Shown here in pieces: positions 1 through 8,247 of a stretch of 64,000 bases of DNA; the stretch's first letter is position 1, and every line of letters begins with the position of its first letter. The position numbers and the translations under genes were made by a program. The notes under the pieces were generated by a model. The model did not search any database. It worked only from the letters and a program-made list of their open reading frames with translations, and was not told the origin of the DNA. The DNA comes from JAJDTT01 sp022827025 (GTDB lineage Bacteria > Acidobacteriota > UBA6911 > RPQK01 > JAJDTT01): contig OZ241897.1 in NCBI GenBank assembly GCA_965203535.1, forward strand, positions 4,216,001 through 4,280,000, in the 5' to 3' direction.

Positions 1-390
1 CGGATCGGGGAGGCCTTGGCCGAGGTGCGCCGCCGGGAAGCGGCCCTGCGGGCAACGGAAGCGCGCATTTCTGCCGAGGTCGCCGCAGCGGTTGAGACGG
101 TGCGGCGGCGCTCGGAAATGTTGCGCTCGATGGAGACCGGAGTCCTGGAACGCGCGCGGGAAACCTCCCGGATCGCGCTCGCCGCTTACCAGGAAGGCGG
201 CGTCGAACTGCTCGACGTGCTCGACGCTCAGCGGGCCCAGAACGAGCTCGATTTGTTCCATTCGCGGTTGGTGTTCGACTACCAGATGAGCTGGGTCGAT
301 CTGGAGACCGCCTCGGAGACACCGAATCTTTCGCTGTCCTCGGATGGGACCCACACGGCGGCGGCGCATTTTGGCAAAATGTTCGAGTAA
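1..390 (+). CDS. TolC-family outer-membrane efflux protein, C-terminal part (partial)
   Basis: The reading frame is open from the first base of the window and ends with TAA at 388-390, so only the last 129 codons are present. The sequence is a long charged helical region followed by the motif AYQEGGVELLDVLDAQR, the usual C-terminal hairpin helix of outer-membrane factors (CusC/CzcC/TolC type). Such proteins trimerise into the channel that carries substrate across the outer membrane. The gene runs directly into the periplasmic adaptor and RND pump genes, completing a tripartite efflux operon. The stop overlaps the next start (TAATG). Which CusC/CzcC subtype it belongs to cannot be told from this fragment. 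Confidence 0.85.
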   Translation, partial: RIGEALAEVRRREAALRATEARISAEVAAAVETVRRRSEMLRSMETGVLERARETSRIALAAYQEGGVELLDVLDAQRAQNELDLFHSRLVFDYQMSWVDLETASETPNLSLSSDGTHTAAAHFGKMFE

Positions 391-1694
391 TGCGTCTTCG
401 GCAAGAACTGGTGACCATGAAAACTCCAGATCCTGAATTCCGGCGAAGATCCTTGTCGGTGGCCGCATTTCTGATGCTGACGGGGGCCGGATGCTCGACA
501 CCGGCCGCCGAAGCGGAGCCGGCCGCCGAAGCGGAGCCGGCTGCCGAAACGGAGCCGGTCGAAGCCGACTCGGCGCACGAACCGGGTCTGATTCGTCTCG
601 ACGAGGAGGCGACCCGAATTGCCGGCATCACCCTCGCCGAAGCGGAAACCGGAAAACTCGAAATAGAACTGCAGGTCCCGGGACGGATCACCGTCAACCA
701 GGACGCCACGGCGCGCGTGGGCTCGTTTGCCGAGGGCGTCGTTGTCGCGTGTTGCGAGTCGGTCGGCACCGACGTCGAAAAGGGACAGGTGCTCGCGCGC
801 CTTCACAGCCACGAGGTCCATGACGGTGAGGCTTCCTATTGGGAAGCCCGGGCCGAGTTGGAACGAAGACAGGCGGAACTGCAATTTGCCCAAGAAACTT
901 ACGAGCGGGCGTCTCGCCTGTATGAGTTGAAAGCCGGCTCGCTGCAGAAGGTGCAGGAGGCCGAATCGAAGTTGCGTAGCGCCGAGATGTTTCTCGAAAT
1001 TGCCAAGGCCGGCGTGAAGCGCACCGAGATTCACTTGCGCTACCTGGGACTTTCCCCGGAGCGGTTGCCGAGCGCCGCTGGTGAGCACCGTCGGGCGGAT
1101 GAAGAGAAGCACTTGATCGAGGTGCGTTCGCCGGTTTCAGGCACCATTATCGAGCGTATGGTCACTCCGGGCGCCGTGGTCGCGCCTTCGGATTCGCTCT
1201 ACGTCATCACCGACCTCAGGAGCCTGTGGGTGATTGCCCAGGTCCCGGAGCAGCACCTCTCCTCGCTGCGGAACGGTCAGGCTGTGAAAGTGTCGGTGCG
1301 GGCGTATCCCGGCCGGACCTTTCCGGCTCGCATCACCTACATCGGCGACGCGCTCGATCCGGAGACGCGAACCGTCGAGGTGCGGTGCGAGCTGAACAAC
1401 CCCGGCCGGCGGCTCAAGAGAGAGATGTTCGCCACCATCGCCATCGGTGCGGGCACCGGCAAAGAAGCGGTCGTCGCACCGCTCGCCGCACTGCAGAACG
1501 TGGACGGGGAGGAGGTTCTGTTCCTGCCCGAAGGAGAGGACTCCTATCGAGTCCGCCCGGTCCAGGCCGGCCGGCGCTCCGGCTCCGTTGTGGAAATCGT
1601 GAGCGGCTTGCAGGCGGGCGAGGCGGTGGTGGTCAACGGCGCCTTCCACCTCAAATCCGAGCTGCTGAAGGCCCGGATGGTCGGACATCATTAG
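390..1694 (+). CDS. Efflux RND transporter periplasmic adaptor subunit (CusB/CzcB-like)
   Basis: This is the membrane-fusion protein that links the inner-membrane RND pump to the outer-membrane channel. The N-terminus has an arginine-rich start, a hydrophobic stretch and a Cys in MLTGAGC, a weak lipobox-like signal. It is followed by an Ala-Glu-Pro-rich linker made of three 18-bp tandem units. Then come a lipoyl-type half motif, a helical hairpin of about 100 residues (EARAELERRQAELQFAQE), the second lipoyl half (VRSPVSGTIIERMVTPGAVV) and a beta-barrel domain (RTFPARITYIGDALDPETRT). The start at 390 overlaps the upstream stop, suggesting translational coupling. An ATG at 417 would give a more compact signal peptide and is possible. 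The partners suggest heavy-metal efflux. Confidence 0.88.
   Translation: MRLRQELVTMKTPDPEFRRRSLSVAAFLMLTGAGCSTPAAEAEPAAEAEPAAETEPVEADSAHEPGLIRLDEEATRIAGITLAEAETGKLEIELQVPGRITVNQDATARVGSFAEGVVVACCESVGTDVEKGQVLARLHSHEVHDGEASYWEARAELERRQAELQFAQETYERASRLYELKAGSLQKVQEAESKLRSAEMFLEIAKAGVKRTEIHLRYLGLSPERLPSAAGEHRRADEEKHLIEVRSPVSGTIIERMVTPGAVVAPSDSLYVITDLRSLWVIAQVPEQHLSSLRNGQAVKVSVRAYPGRTFPARITYIGDALDPETRTVEVRCELNNPGRRLKREMFATIAIGAGTGKEAVVAPLAALQNVDGEEVLFLPEGEDSYRVRPVQAGRRSGSVVEIVSGLQAGEAVVVNGAFHLKSELLKARMVGHH
501..554 (+). repeat. Three 18-bp tandem repeats inside the adaptor gene
   Basis: Two identical units (501-518 and 519-536) and one diverged unit (537-554) begin CCGGC(C/T)GCCGAA and encode Pro-Ala-Ala-Glu-(Ala/Thr)-Glu repeats. 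They lie just after the presumed lipidated Cys and so lengthen the linker that holds the adaptor off the membrane. Copy number could vary by slippage without shifting the frame. Confidence 0.9.
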
Positions 1695-1759
1695 CCGCCT
1701 GGCGTACCGTCCCGCAGGTTCATGTGTATGAAACGGGTCAAATCCCGGATTCGAATCCG

Positions 1760-1784
1760 TAGGGGCGCCCCTTGTGGGTGCCCG
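1760..1784. repeat. Family-A intergenic hairpin repeat (copy A1)
   Basis: The copy consists of TAGGGGCGCCCC, TTGT and GGGTGCCCG. Arms GGGCGCCC and GGGTGCCC can pair around a short CTTGT loop. Near-identical copies lie at 5588-5612 and 53492-53516. It sits in the 154-bp gap between the adaptor and pump genes, so the element may affect the relative expression of the two. Confidence 0.85.
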
Positions 1785-1848
1785 CTTCGGTCCGGACCGG
1801 ACCAGGACCACTCCGGCTGAGCCGCAGAGGCGGCCCGCATCTGGGAAC

Positions 1849-4800
1849 ATGCTCAAGCGCATCATCGACTACCACCTGGATCACCGTTGGGTCGTCCTGA
1901 TCGGCTTGGCGGTGCTCCTCGTGGCCGGTCTCAACGCCCTCTACCAGATTCCCATCGACGCTTTTCCGGACCTGACCAACAACCAGGTCACCGTCATCAC
2001 CGAAGCGCCGGGCATGGCGCCGGTGGAGGTGGAGCAACTGGTGACCTTCCCCATCGAGTCGGCCATGATGGGCCTTCCCAGCACCGAAGAAGTCCGCTCG
2101 ATCTCCAAATTGGGCCTTTCGATCGTCACCATCGTTTTTGCCGACGGCGTGGACAACTATTTCGCGCGGCAGCTTGTCAACGAACGGCTGAACGAAGCGC
2201 GGGGCCGGATTCCCGATGGTCTGGAGCCGGCGTTGGGGCCCGTGGCGACGGCCTTCGGCGAGGTGTACCAGTACACGCTCGAAGGGGAGGGCCACAGCGC
2301 CATGGAGCTGAAGACGCTCCACGACTGGGAGATCAAGTACCAACTCCGGGCCGTGCCGGGCGTGGCCGACATCAGCACCTGGGGCGGCTACACGCGGCAG
2401 TACGAAATCGAGGTGGATCCCTACCAACTGCGCGCGCACGGGCTGACGCTCCGTGACGTGTTCGAGCGGGTTCGGGACAACAACGACAACTTCGGCGGCG
2501 GGTTCGTGGAGCACGCCTCCGAGCAGTACACCGTGCGCGGGCTGGGCCGCGTCGGGAGCGAGCGGGATTTGGGGACCATCGTCCTGACGGCCCACGAAGG
2601 AACCGCGGTCTATCTGCGCGACGTCGCCGAGGTCAAGGTCGGGCATTTTCCCCGGCAAGGGGCGGTGACGCGCGACGGCAAGGGAGAGACCGTCTCCGGC
2701 ACGGTGATCATGCTCCGGGGCCAGAACAGCAAGACGGTCATCGAGCGGGTCAAGGAGGCGCTCGTAGAGATTCGCCGTTCGCTTCCCGAGGGCGTGAACA
2801 TCGTTCCGTTCTACGACCAGTCGGTGGTGATCGACGGGACGATCCGCACGGTTCGCAACAACCTGCTCCAAGGCGGAGCGTTGGTGGTGGCGATTCTGTT
2901 CCTGTTTCTCGGCAATTTTCGAGCCGCGCTGCTCGTCGCGGCGGTGATTCCCCTGTCCATGCTCGTGGCGTTCATCGGAATGCGATGGTTCGGCATCACC
3001 GCCAATCTCATGAGCCTGGGAGCCATTGACTTCGGCATGATCGTCGACGGCGCCGTGATCATGATCGAGAACCATGTGCGGCGCCTGAAAGGGCGTTCCA
3101 ACCCCGACGTCCCGCTGACCCGAGACGAGAGCGTAGAACTGGTGCGTTCAGCGGCGCACCAGGTGTCCCGGCCCATCCTGACGGGTGTCGGGATCATCAT
3201 CGCGGTCTACGTCCCGATCCTGAGTTTGCAGGGGCTCGAAGGCCGCATGTACCGTCCCATGGCCTTTACCGTGTGCGCGGCATTGCTGGGCTCGCTGGTC
3301 TTGACCCTGGCACTGCTGCCGGCCGCGTCCCGCCTGTTGCTGGGACGCCGGCCGAAGAAATCCAGGGAACCGGTCATGGACCGCGCGCGGGCGGCCTACG
3401 GCCGCGTCGTGAACTTCGCGCTCGATCACCGGGCGCTCGTGGTCTCCGGCGGATTTCTGCTCGTCGCCATTCCCCTGGGCTCGCTGCGTTTCATCGGAAC
3501 CGAATTCATGCCGCGCCTCGACGAGGGGTCGGTGCTGGTTCAGGTGCTGCGGCTTCCCAGCATCTCCTTGTCCGAATCGGTGGACATCGGCCTCGAAGCC
3601 GAAAGGACCTTGCTGGAGTTCCCCGAGGTGACGGGCACGGTCGGCAAGACGGGCCGGCCCGACCTCGCCACCGAGGCCATGGGGATCTACGAAACCGACC
3701 TGTACGTCGACCTGAAGCCGCGCGAGCAATGGACCACGGCGGACACCAAGGAAGGGCTGCTGGAAGCCATGGCGGCGGAACTGTCGGAGATTCCGGGGGT
3801 CGTCTACAACTTCACGCAGCCCATGGCGATGCGCCTGGATGAGACCATTTCCGGCGTGGAGGCCGACGTCGCGGTCAAGATCTTCGGCTCCGACGAGCGA
3901 GTGCTCGACCGCACGGCCGACGAAGTGCTGCGGGTGATCGGGCAGGTGCGCGGCGCCGCCGACGCCCAGAAGCAGGTCTTTTCCGGCGCGGCCGAGTGGC
4001 AGGTGGTGGTGGACCGGGACGAGCTGGCGCGCTACGGCCTCAATGTGTCCGACGTGCGCGACGTCGTGCAGGCCGCGGTGGGCGGCAAGGGGGTGACGGA
4101 ATTCATTGATGGCCGGCGCCGGTTCCAGGTCGCCGTTCGACTGCCTGAGACCTATCGCAGGGACCGGGACGCCCTCGGCAGCATTCTGCTGGCGGCGCCG
4201 GAGGGAGAGCAGGTTCCGTTGGGCCGGGTGGCCGAGATTCGCCGAGCCAGCGGGCCGGAAGTCGTCCATCGCGAAGACAGCCAGCGCCGCATCGTGGTGC
4301 AGTGCAACGTCCGCGGGCGCGACATGGGCAGTTTCGTGGGCGAGGCCCAGCGTCGCATCCAAGCGGATGTGGACCTGCCGACTGGCTACTACATCACCTG
4401 GGGCGGCCAGTTCGAAAATCAGCAGCGGGCCATGCAGCGGCTGATGCTGGTCCTGCCGGCGGTCCTGCTGGTGATCTTCATGCTGTTGTACCTCACGTTC
4501 CGCTCCGCCAAACAGTCATTTCTGGTGCTGCTCATCGTTCCGTTCGCCACCGTCGGCGGAATCGCCGCGCTGTGGCTGCGCGAAATGAACTTGAATGTTT
4601 CGGCATCGATCGGGTTCATCGCGGTGTTCGGGGTGGCGGTGCTGGACGGACTGGTCATGGTCTCGACGACCAACTCCCTGCTGGAGCGGGGCCGTCCGCT
4701 TCGCCAGGCGATCGTCGAGGGCGCCGTGACGCGGCTGCGCCCGGTTCTGATGACGTCGTTGGTGGCCAGTCTGGGGTTCCTGCCCATGGCGCTGGCAACA

Positions 4801-4926
4801 TCAACCGGCGCCGAAGTTCAGCGCCCGCTGGCCACCGTGGTGATCGGCGGACTGGCCAGCTCGACCATCCTGACATTGCTGTTGTTGCCGGCTCTATACA
4901 GTTGGTTCCTGCCCAAGAACAAGTAG
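1849..4926 (+). CDS. Efflux RND transporter permease, heavy-metal (CusA/CzcA) subfamily
   Basis: Proton-driven inner-membrane pump of about 1025 residues, the family's usual length. It starts MLKRIIDYHLDHRWVV, typical of CusA/CzcA. Upstream in-frame codons are rejected as non-conserved because they run through an intergenic repeat. The first periplasmic loop carries PIDAFPDLTNNQVTVI, a hallmark of the metal subfamily. The transmembrane-4 relay acids lie in DFGMIVDGAV, about residues 394-400. A second hydrophobic block (from about residue 865) mirrors the first. Upstream genes encode the adaptor and outer-membrane channel, so this completes a CusCBA/CzcCBA-like pump. The transported metal cannot be assigned from the sequence. 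Confidence 0.93.
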   Translation: MLKRIIDYHLDHRWVVLIGLAVLLVAGLNALYQIPIDAFPDLTNNQVTVITEAPGMAPVEVEQLVTFPIESAMMGLPSTEEVRSISKLGLSIVTIVFADGVDNYFARQLVNERLNEARGRIPDGLEPALGPVATAFGEVYQYTLEGEGHSAMELKTLHDWEIKYQLRAVPGVADISTWGGYTRQYEIEVDPYQLRAHGLTLRDVFERVRDNNDNFGGGFVEHASEQYTVRGLGRVGSERDLGTIVLTAHEGTAVYLRDVAEVKVGHFPRQGAVTRDGKGETVSGTVIMLRGQNSKTVIERVKEALVEIRRSLPEGVNIVPFYDQSVVIDGTIRTVRNNLLQGGALVVAILFLFLGNFRAALLVAAVIPLSMLVAFIGMRWFGITANLMSLGAIDFGMIVDGAVIMIENHVRRLKGRSNPDVPLTRDESVELVRSAAHQVSRPILTGVGIIIAVYVPILSLQGLEGRMYRPMAFTVCAALLGSLVLTLALLPAASRLLLGRRPKKSREPVMDRARAAYGRVVNFALDHRALVVSGGFLLVAIPLGSLRFIGTEFMPRLDEGSVLVQVLRLPSISLSESVDIGLEAERTLLEFPEVTGTVGKTGRPDLATEAMGIYETDLYVDLKPREQWTTADTKEGLLEAMAAELSEIPGVVYNFTQPMAMRLDETISGVEADVAVKIFGSDERVLDRTADEVLRVIGQVRGAADAQKQVFSGAAEWQVVVDRDELARYGLNVSDVRDVVQAAVGGKGVTEFIDGRRRFQVAVRLPETYRRDRDALGSILLAAPEGEQVPLGRVAEIRRASGPEVVHREDSQRRIVVQCNVRGRDMGSFVGEAQRRIQADVDLPTGYYITWGGQFENQQRAMQRLMLVLPAVLLVIFMLLYLTFRSAKQSFLVLLIVPFATVGGIAALWLREMNLNVSASIGFIAVFGVAVLDGLVMVSTTNSLLERGRPLRQAIVEGAVTRLRPVLMTSLVASLGFLPMALATSTGAEVQRPLATVVIGGLASSTILTLLLLPALYSWFLPKNK

Positions 4927-4949
4927 GAGGGGGGACATTCCTGTCTCCT
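4927..4949. repeat. Family-B hairpin between convergent genes (copy B1)
   Basis: A palindromic GGGGGACA, TTCC, TGTCTCC element lies immediately after the pump stop codon and reaches the stop of the convergent antitoxin gene. It may act as a shared bidirectional terminator, though no T-run is visible. It is related to the GGGGGACA-loop-TGTCCCCC repeats found elsewhere in the window. Confidence 0.7.
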
Positions 4950-5238
4950 ATACTTGCCCCGAAGACAGCAATGCTCGCTTGACGGCCTCCGGTTCCCGTT
5001 CGATCACTCGCAAGAGAGTTGCTGCCGGACCGCTGACCCGGCGCGTTCCTTGCTCCCATTTCCGGTAGCCGGAAAGGCTCATGCCCATCAATGGCGCCAT
5101 CTGCGCCTGGGTGAGATTCGCATGCTCCCGCACCTCGCGCGGGGTCACAGGAGCGTGGAGGGTCGCGGGACCCTCTCCCTTTGCGTGAGCGAGGGCTTCT
5201 TTGAGGGATTGGATCAAATCGTCGCCAAAGGTGCTCAT
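4948..5238 (-). CDS. HTH antitoxin, NadS/HigA-like
   Basis: 96-residue protein with a DDLIQSLKEALAHAKGE N-terminus typical of NadS-type antitoxins and a Cro/C1-type helix-turn-helix (VREHANLTQAQMAPLMGMS, then GYRKWEQGTRR). It would bind its own operator and neutralise a RelE/HigB-type toxin encoded just upstream. Here the expected toxin is absent: the ATG overlaps the TGA of a 23-codon chimeric ORF (ATGA), not of a full toxin gene. The start at 5238 is chosen because of this overlap and the conserved N-terminus; the longer frame would read through the chimera region. The protein is probably still expressed as an orphan antitoxin or regulator. Confidence 0.85.
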   Translation of the reverse strand: MSTFGDDLIQSLKEALAHAKGEGPATLHAPVTPREVREHANLTQAQMAPLMGMSLSGYRKWEQGTRRVSGPAATLLRVIEREPEAVKRALLSSGQV

Positions 5239-5306
5239 TTCGTCTCCTTCCGAGTGGCCTTGAGTGCCAGTTCCGCCCACCACACCTCGCCGCGAGCAAC
5301 TACCAT
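5235..5306 (-). pseudogene. 23-codon chimeric toxin remnant (MazF N-terminus fused to unrelated tail)
   Basis: The ATG at 5304-5306 overlaps the stop of the upstream RHH antitoxin, exactly as mazF does in mazEF operons. The first 13 residues, MVVARGEVWWAEL, match the conserved start of MazF/PemK endoribonucleases. The frame then changes character (ALKATRKETK) and stops with a TGA that overlaps the ATG of the NadS-like antitoxin. The simplest reading is a deletion that fused the beginning of mazF to the end of whatever toxin preceded the NadS-like gene. About 100 residues of MazF are missing, so it cannot be an active RNase. The origin of the tail is uncertain. Confidence 0.75.
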
Positions 5307-5536
5307 TCGCTGGATCTTACGCTTCGAGCCTGGACGGCTCTCAACGCCGGATCGAGGCCGCTCGTTTCATCGGCAAACGCCTCGTTTAGCTTTGATGTCA
5401 CATCCTCGTCACGGTGTTTCGCCAAGGATTCAGAGACTGCTGTGGCGCACAATCCGCTCCTCGACACTCCTCGCCGCTCCGCCAACTCGTTGGCCGACAG
5501 GAACAGTTCATCCGGTAGTGAGATTGTAGTTCTCAT
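5300..5536 (-). CDS. Ribbon-helix-helix antitoxin, MazE type
   Basis: 78-residue protein starting MRTTISLPDELFLSANELA, a ribbon-helix-helix DNA-binding fold. It continues with ESLAKHRDEDVTSKLNEAFADE, the toxin-wrapping tail seen in MazE-like antitoxins paired with MazF. The start at 5536 is chosen because the RHH strand begins there; the longer frame upstream crosses a family-A repeat. The toxin gene that should follow survives only as 13 codons, so this is an orphan antitoxin. It is co-directional and overlapping with the chimera and then the second antitoxin, making one three-ORF transcript. Confidence 0.85.
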   Translation of the reverse strand: MRTTISLPDELFLSANELAERRGVSRSGLCATAVSESLAKHRDEDVTSKLNEAFADETSGLDPALRAVQARSVRSSEW

Positions 5537-5587
5537 ACCGCAGATTATAGGTGACTTCTTCTTTGAGACTTCCAATCCCCGATGACC

Positions 5588-5612
5588 GTAGGGGCACCCC
5601 TTGTGGGTGCCC
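5588..5612. repeat. Family-A intergenic hairpin repeat (copy A2)
   Basis: The copy consists of GTAGGGGCACCCC, TTGT and GGGTGCCC, and folds into an 8-bp stem with a CTTGT loop. It lies about 50 bp upstream of the MazE-like start on the opposite side of that gene's promoter region. It is nearly identical to the copies at 1760-1784 and 53492-53516. Confidence 0.88.
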
Positions 5613-5710
5613 TGCGGGGTCGCATCGTTCCCCGATTGAGTCGCCGCTCCAGCCCCCCGGTTGGGTAGTGCCCAAGCAATGGCCGGCGGACGGTGGCGCC
5701 GTTCGGGGGA

Positions 5711-5735
5711 GGGCGACCACAAGGGTCGCCCCTAC
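5711..5735. repeat. Family-A variant hairpin (copy A4)
   Basis: GGGCGACC, ACAA, GGGTCGCCCC with a trailing TAC. It is the reverse-orientation relative of family A, with a GGGCGACC/GGGTCGCC stem. It lies in the long gap between the antitoxin genes and the GH42-like gene. Confidence 0.75.
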
Positions 5736-6061
5736 GAGTCGTTCGACTGCGGCAACGCGGTGGGCGCCGCTGATGGACAATCCCCGCCCAGTTTCTCGCG
5801 GGATCATGCCGGAGGCCCGGAGGGGCGACTTCCAGTCGCCCACTGGAAGGGCGGTTTCTAGCCGCCCTGTCGGACCAACAGGCCCGCCGGTGGGGGACTT
5901 CTTAGCGAAACAGAGGAAAGAGTGGAGACAGCCGACAGGTTTGCACGCAGCAGGACGCAGAATAGAAAATGATCTTGTCGAGGATGGCTGAGCCGGATTG
6001 GCTCGGAGCTGTATTCCTCCCATGAATCCGTCGGACCCTGGGCCGTGAAGGAGCGTCTTTC

Positions 6062-8224
6062 ATGAATCGTAGAAAATTCCTTGCCCTCTCAGGTACTGCC
6101 ATGACCGCCGGGACCTGGCCCGCCGTCGCCGCGCCGGCGGCTCGGGAACAGCGCCCCGGTTTGTCCAAGGAGTTCCTGCTCGGTGTCGAGTACTACCGGG
6201 CTCCCATGCCTCCGCAGGAATTCTGGGACCAGGATTTCGCGGACATCCGGCGGGCCGGCCTGCGCATCGTTCGGACCTTCTCCTACTGGAACTGGATGGA
6301 GCCTCAGCCCGGAAAGTACGAGCTGGACGACTTCGACCGGCTCTTCGAGCTGGCCCAGAAGCACGACCTCCTGGTCTGGTTCGACATGACGCTGGCCACC
6401 CATGGCGCCGCGCCCGAGTGGATGAGGCGCCGTCATCCCGATATGCGTGTGGTGTCGAGCGAGGGAGTGGTCGCGGTTCCCCGGGCTGGCAACGCCGCTC
6501 CTCAGGGGCGGCAGTGGCACTGCTACAACCATCCCAAGTGGCGGGAATACGGCGGGGCCCTTCTGAGAACGGTGGTGGACCGTTACAAGGACGCGCCGAA
6601 CCTGATCATGTGGAGCGTCTGGGACGGGGTGGCGACGGCGGCCGCCCACTACGGGTTTCCCAAGGGCTGCTATTGTGAACACACCATCTCGGCTTACCGC
6701 GATTGGCTGAGGCGGCGCTTCAGCCTGGATCAACTGAACCGGAAACTGCACCGGCGCTATCGGAATTGGGATGACGTGGAGCCGGCCCGGTCCGATTCGG
6801 CCATCGTGGAGATGATGTTGTGGCACGAGTTTCAGAACCAGGACTTGCGGGACCAGGTGCGGTGGCAGGTGGAAGAGGTCCGCAGCCTGGACGGCCGGCA
6901 TGAGGTCCGGGGCCACGGCGCGTATTTCCCCCGAATCTGGGACGAGATCAGCGCCCGGGAGTTCGATTCCTGGGGGTTCTCCTCGCGGAGCAACGACTTT
7001 CTCAGCGGCGACGACCCCTACCGCTTCGCCGAGACCTGTTTCGCCACCGACTGGTCGCGCAGTGTGGGGACCGGCGGCCGCTGGTGGTACGAGGAGATCT
7101 ACGCCGGGATGAACCCGGGCGGCATGCACCACAAGCGGCAGACGACTCCCGAAGAGATCAGCGCCAACATGTGGCTGGCGCTGGCGCGGGGAGGCTCCGG
7201 CGCCCTGTTCTGGCAGTACCGTCCCGAGTACCTGAGCTTCGAAGCGCCGGGGCTGAACCTGGTTTCTCTGGGCGGCGTCCGGCTGCCGCGGCTGGAAGCA
7301 GCGGAAAAGACGATCCGGCAGATGGAACGGGTGCGGCCCCACCTTCCGCTCCGGGTGCCCAAAGCGCAAATGGCCATCGTCTACCATGAGAAGAGCGACC
7401 TGTTGCATCGGTTCGGCAAGGCCGGAACGGACTATCGGGAGAGCCTCAGGGGCACCTACAGGACGCTGTGGGAGCACAACATACCGGTGGACGTGGTCAG
7501 TCCCCGTATGGATTGGGACGGCTACAAGCTGGTCTACCTCCCCCGGACGGCCGTCCTCGACGAAAACCTGGTGGAGAAGATCAGAAGCGCCGTCAGTGGC
7601 GCCGGGGGTCCCCGTCTGGTGGCCGACGGACCGTTCGGCACCAACGCCGAAAACGGCCGTTTCAGTTTCGATCCGCCCGAGGGCTTGTCCGAACTGTTGG
7701 GGGTCAAGACCCTGGATCACAGCCGGATCACGGCGAAGGAGATCCGCGACGGGACCAATCGCCTGCGGCTGGAAGGGGGCGAGTTTGCCATGGGTCGGGA
7801 GTGCAATTTCATCGGACTGCAGGTGTCGGATCCGGCCCGGGCGGTCGCCTGGCATGGAGATGAAGTGGTCGGGATGCAGACGTCCGACCGGCGCTTCACC
7901 TGGATCACCATATCCCTGTGGGAGGGATTCGACAGTTCGTCTCGGGACGAAGTGCTGGTTCCGCTGGTGCGGTCCCTGGGCATCGAATCGCCGGTCCGCA
8001 CGGAGGGCGACCGGATCATCGTGCAACTGGCCCAGGCCAGGGAGGAAGGCGTGCTGATGTTCCTATTCAACGTGGAGCCCCGGGCCGCCGAAACCGGTCT
8101 GGCGCCCAAGTGGAGCTTCTCGAAGGTCCAGGATCTGATCGGCGAGCAGGACGTGCCGGTGCGGGAAGGCCGATTCGACGTCCAGGTTCCGTCCCAAGCG
8201 GTGAAGGTCCTGCACCTCAGCTAG
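6062..8224 (+). CDS. Tat-exported GH42-like beta-galactosidase-family protein
   Basis: 720 residues. The N-terminus MNRRKFLALSG is a twin-arginine signal. A (beta/alpha)8 glycosidase-like domain follows: LGVEYYRAPMPPQEFWDQDF, then SYWNWMEPQPGKYELDDFDR, the usual GH42/GH-A start. A trimerisation-like Rossmann domain begins near residue 440 (AIVYHEKSDLL) and a small beta domain ends the protein. The expected Asn-Glu acid/base pair appears as MWSVWDGV (Asp at about residue 188), while a candidate nucleophile Glu is in WYEEIYAG (about 344-345). The changed acid/base makes galactosidase activity uncertain. The next gene, an amidase, begins 23 bp downstream, suggesting co-transcription. Confidence 0.8.
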   Translation: MNRRKFLALSGTAMTAGTWPAVAAPAAREQRPGLSKEFLLGVEYYRAPMPPQEFWDQDFADIRRAGLRIVRTFSYWNWMEPQPGKYELDDFDRLFELAQKHDLLVWFDMTLATHGAAPEWMRRRHPDMRVVSSEGVVAVPRAGNAAPQGRQWHCYNHPKWREYGGALLRTVVDRYKDAPNLIMWSVWDGVATAAAHYGFPKGCYCEHTISAYRDWLRRRFSLDQLNRKLHRRYRNWDDVEPARSDSAIVEMMLWHEFQNQDLRDQVRWQVEEVRSLDGRHEVRGHGAYFPRIWDEISAREFDSWGFSSRSNDFLSGDDPYRFAETCFATDWSRSVGTGGRWWYEEIYAGMNPGGMHHKRQTTPEEISANMWLALARGGSGALFWQYRPEYLSFEAPGLNLVSLGGVRLPRLEAAEKTIRQMERVRPHLPLRVPKAQMAIVYHEKSDLLHRFGKAGTDYRESLRGTYRTLWEHNIPVDVVSPRMDWDGYKLVYLPRTAVLDENLVEKIRSAVSGAGGPRLVADGPFGTNAENGRFSFDPPEGLSELLGVKTLDHSRITAKEIRDGTNRLRLEGGEFAMGRECNFIGLQVSDPARAVAWHGDEVVGMQTSDRRFTWITISLWEGFDSSSRDEVLVPLVRSLGIESPVRTEGDRIIVQLAQAREEGVLMFLFNVEPRAAETGLAPKWSFSKVQDLIGEQDVPVREGRFDVQVPSQAVKVLHLS

Positions 8225-8247
8225 CGATACTTTTTGGGGAAAAGCCC

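Larger units (their letters stand above)
5537..6061. other. 525-bp gap filled with hairpin repeats, no convincing gene
   Basis: Short frames here read through repeats and have no recognisable protein features. The gap holds A2 (5588-5612), A4 (5711-5735) and two adjacent hairpins at about 5823-5872 with GGGCGACTT/AGTCGCCC and AGGGCGG/CCGCCCT arms. Promoters for the flanking divergent genes must lie here, but no clear -35/-10 pair was identified. Confidence 0.6.

Noticed and set aside
1738..1790. tRNA-like T-arm sequence (GATTCGAATCC) before the RND pump gene
   Set aside because: The short palindrome resembles a T-loop, but no cloverleaf, acceptor stem or anticodon arm surrounds it; it abuts a family-A repeat.
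1738..3075. Minus-strand frame antisense to the RND pump
   Set aside because: Reads as low-complexity His/Asp/Arg text; the plus strand encodes the conserved pump.
6089..8026. Long minus-strand open frame (645 codons) antisense to the GH42-like gene
   Set aside because: GC-rich third positions leave antisense frames open; its protein is Pro/His/Arg-rich text with no motif, while the plus-strand frame shows clear glycosidase blocks.
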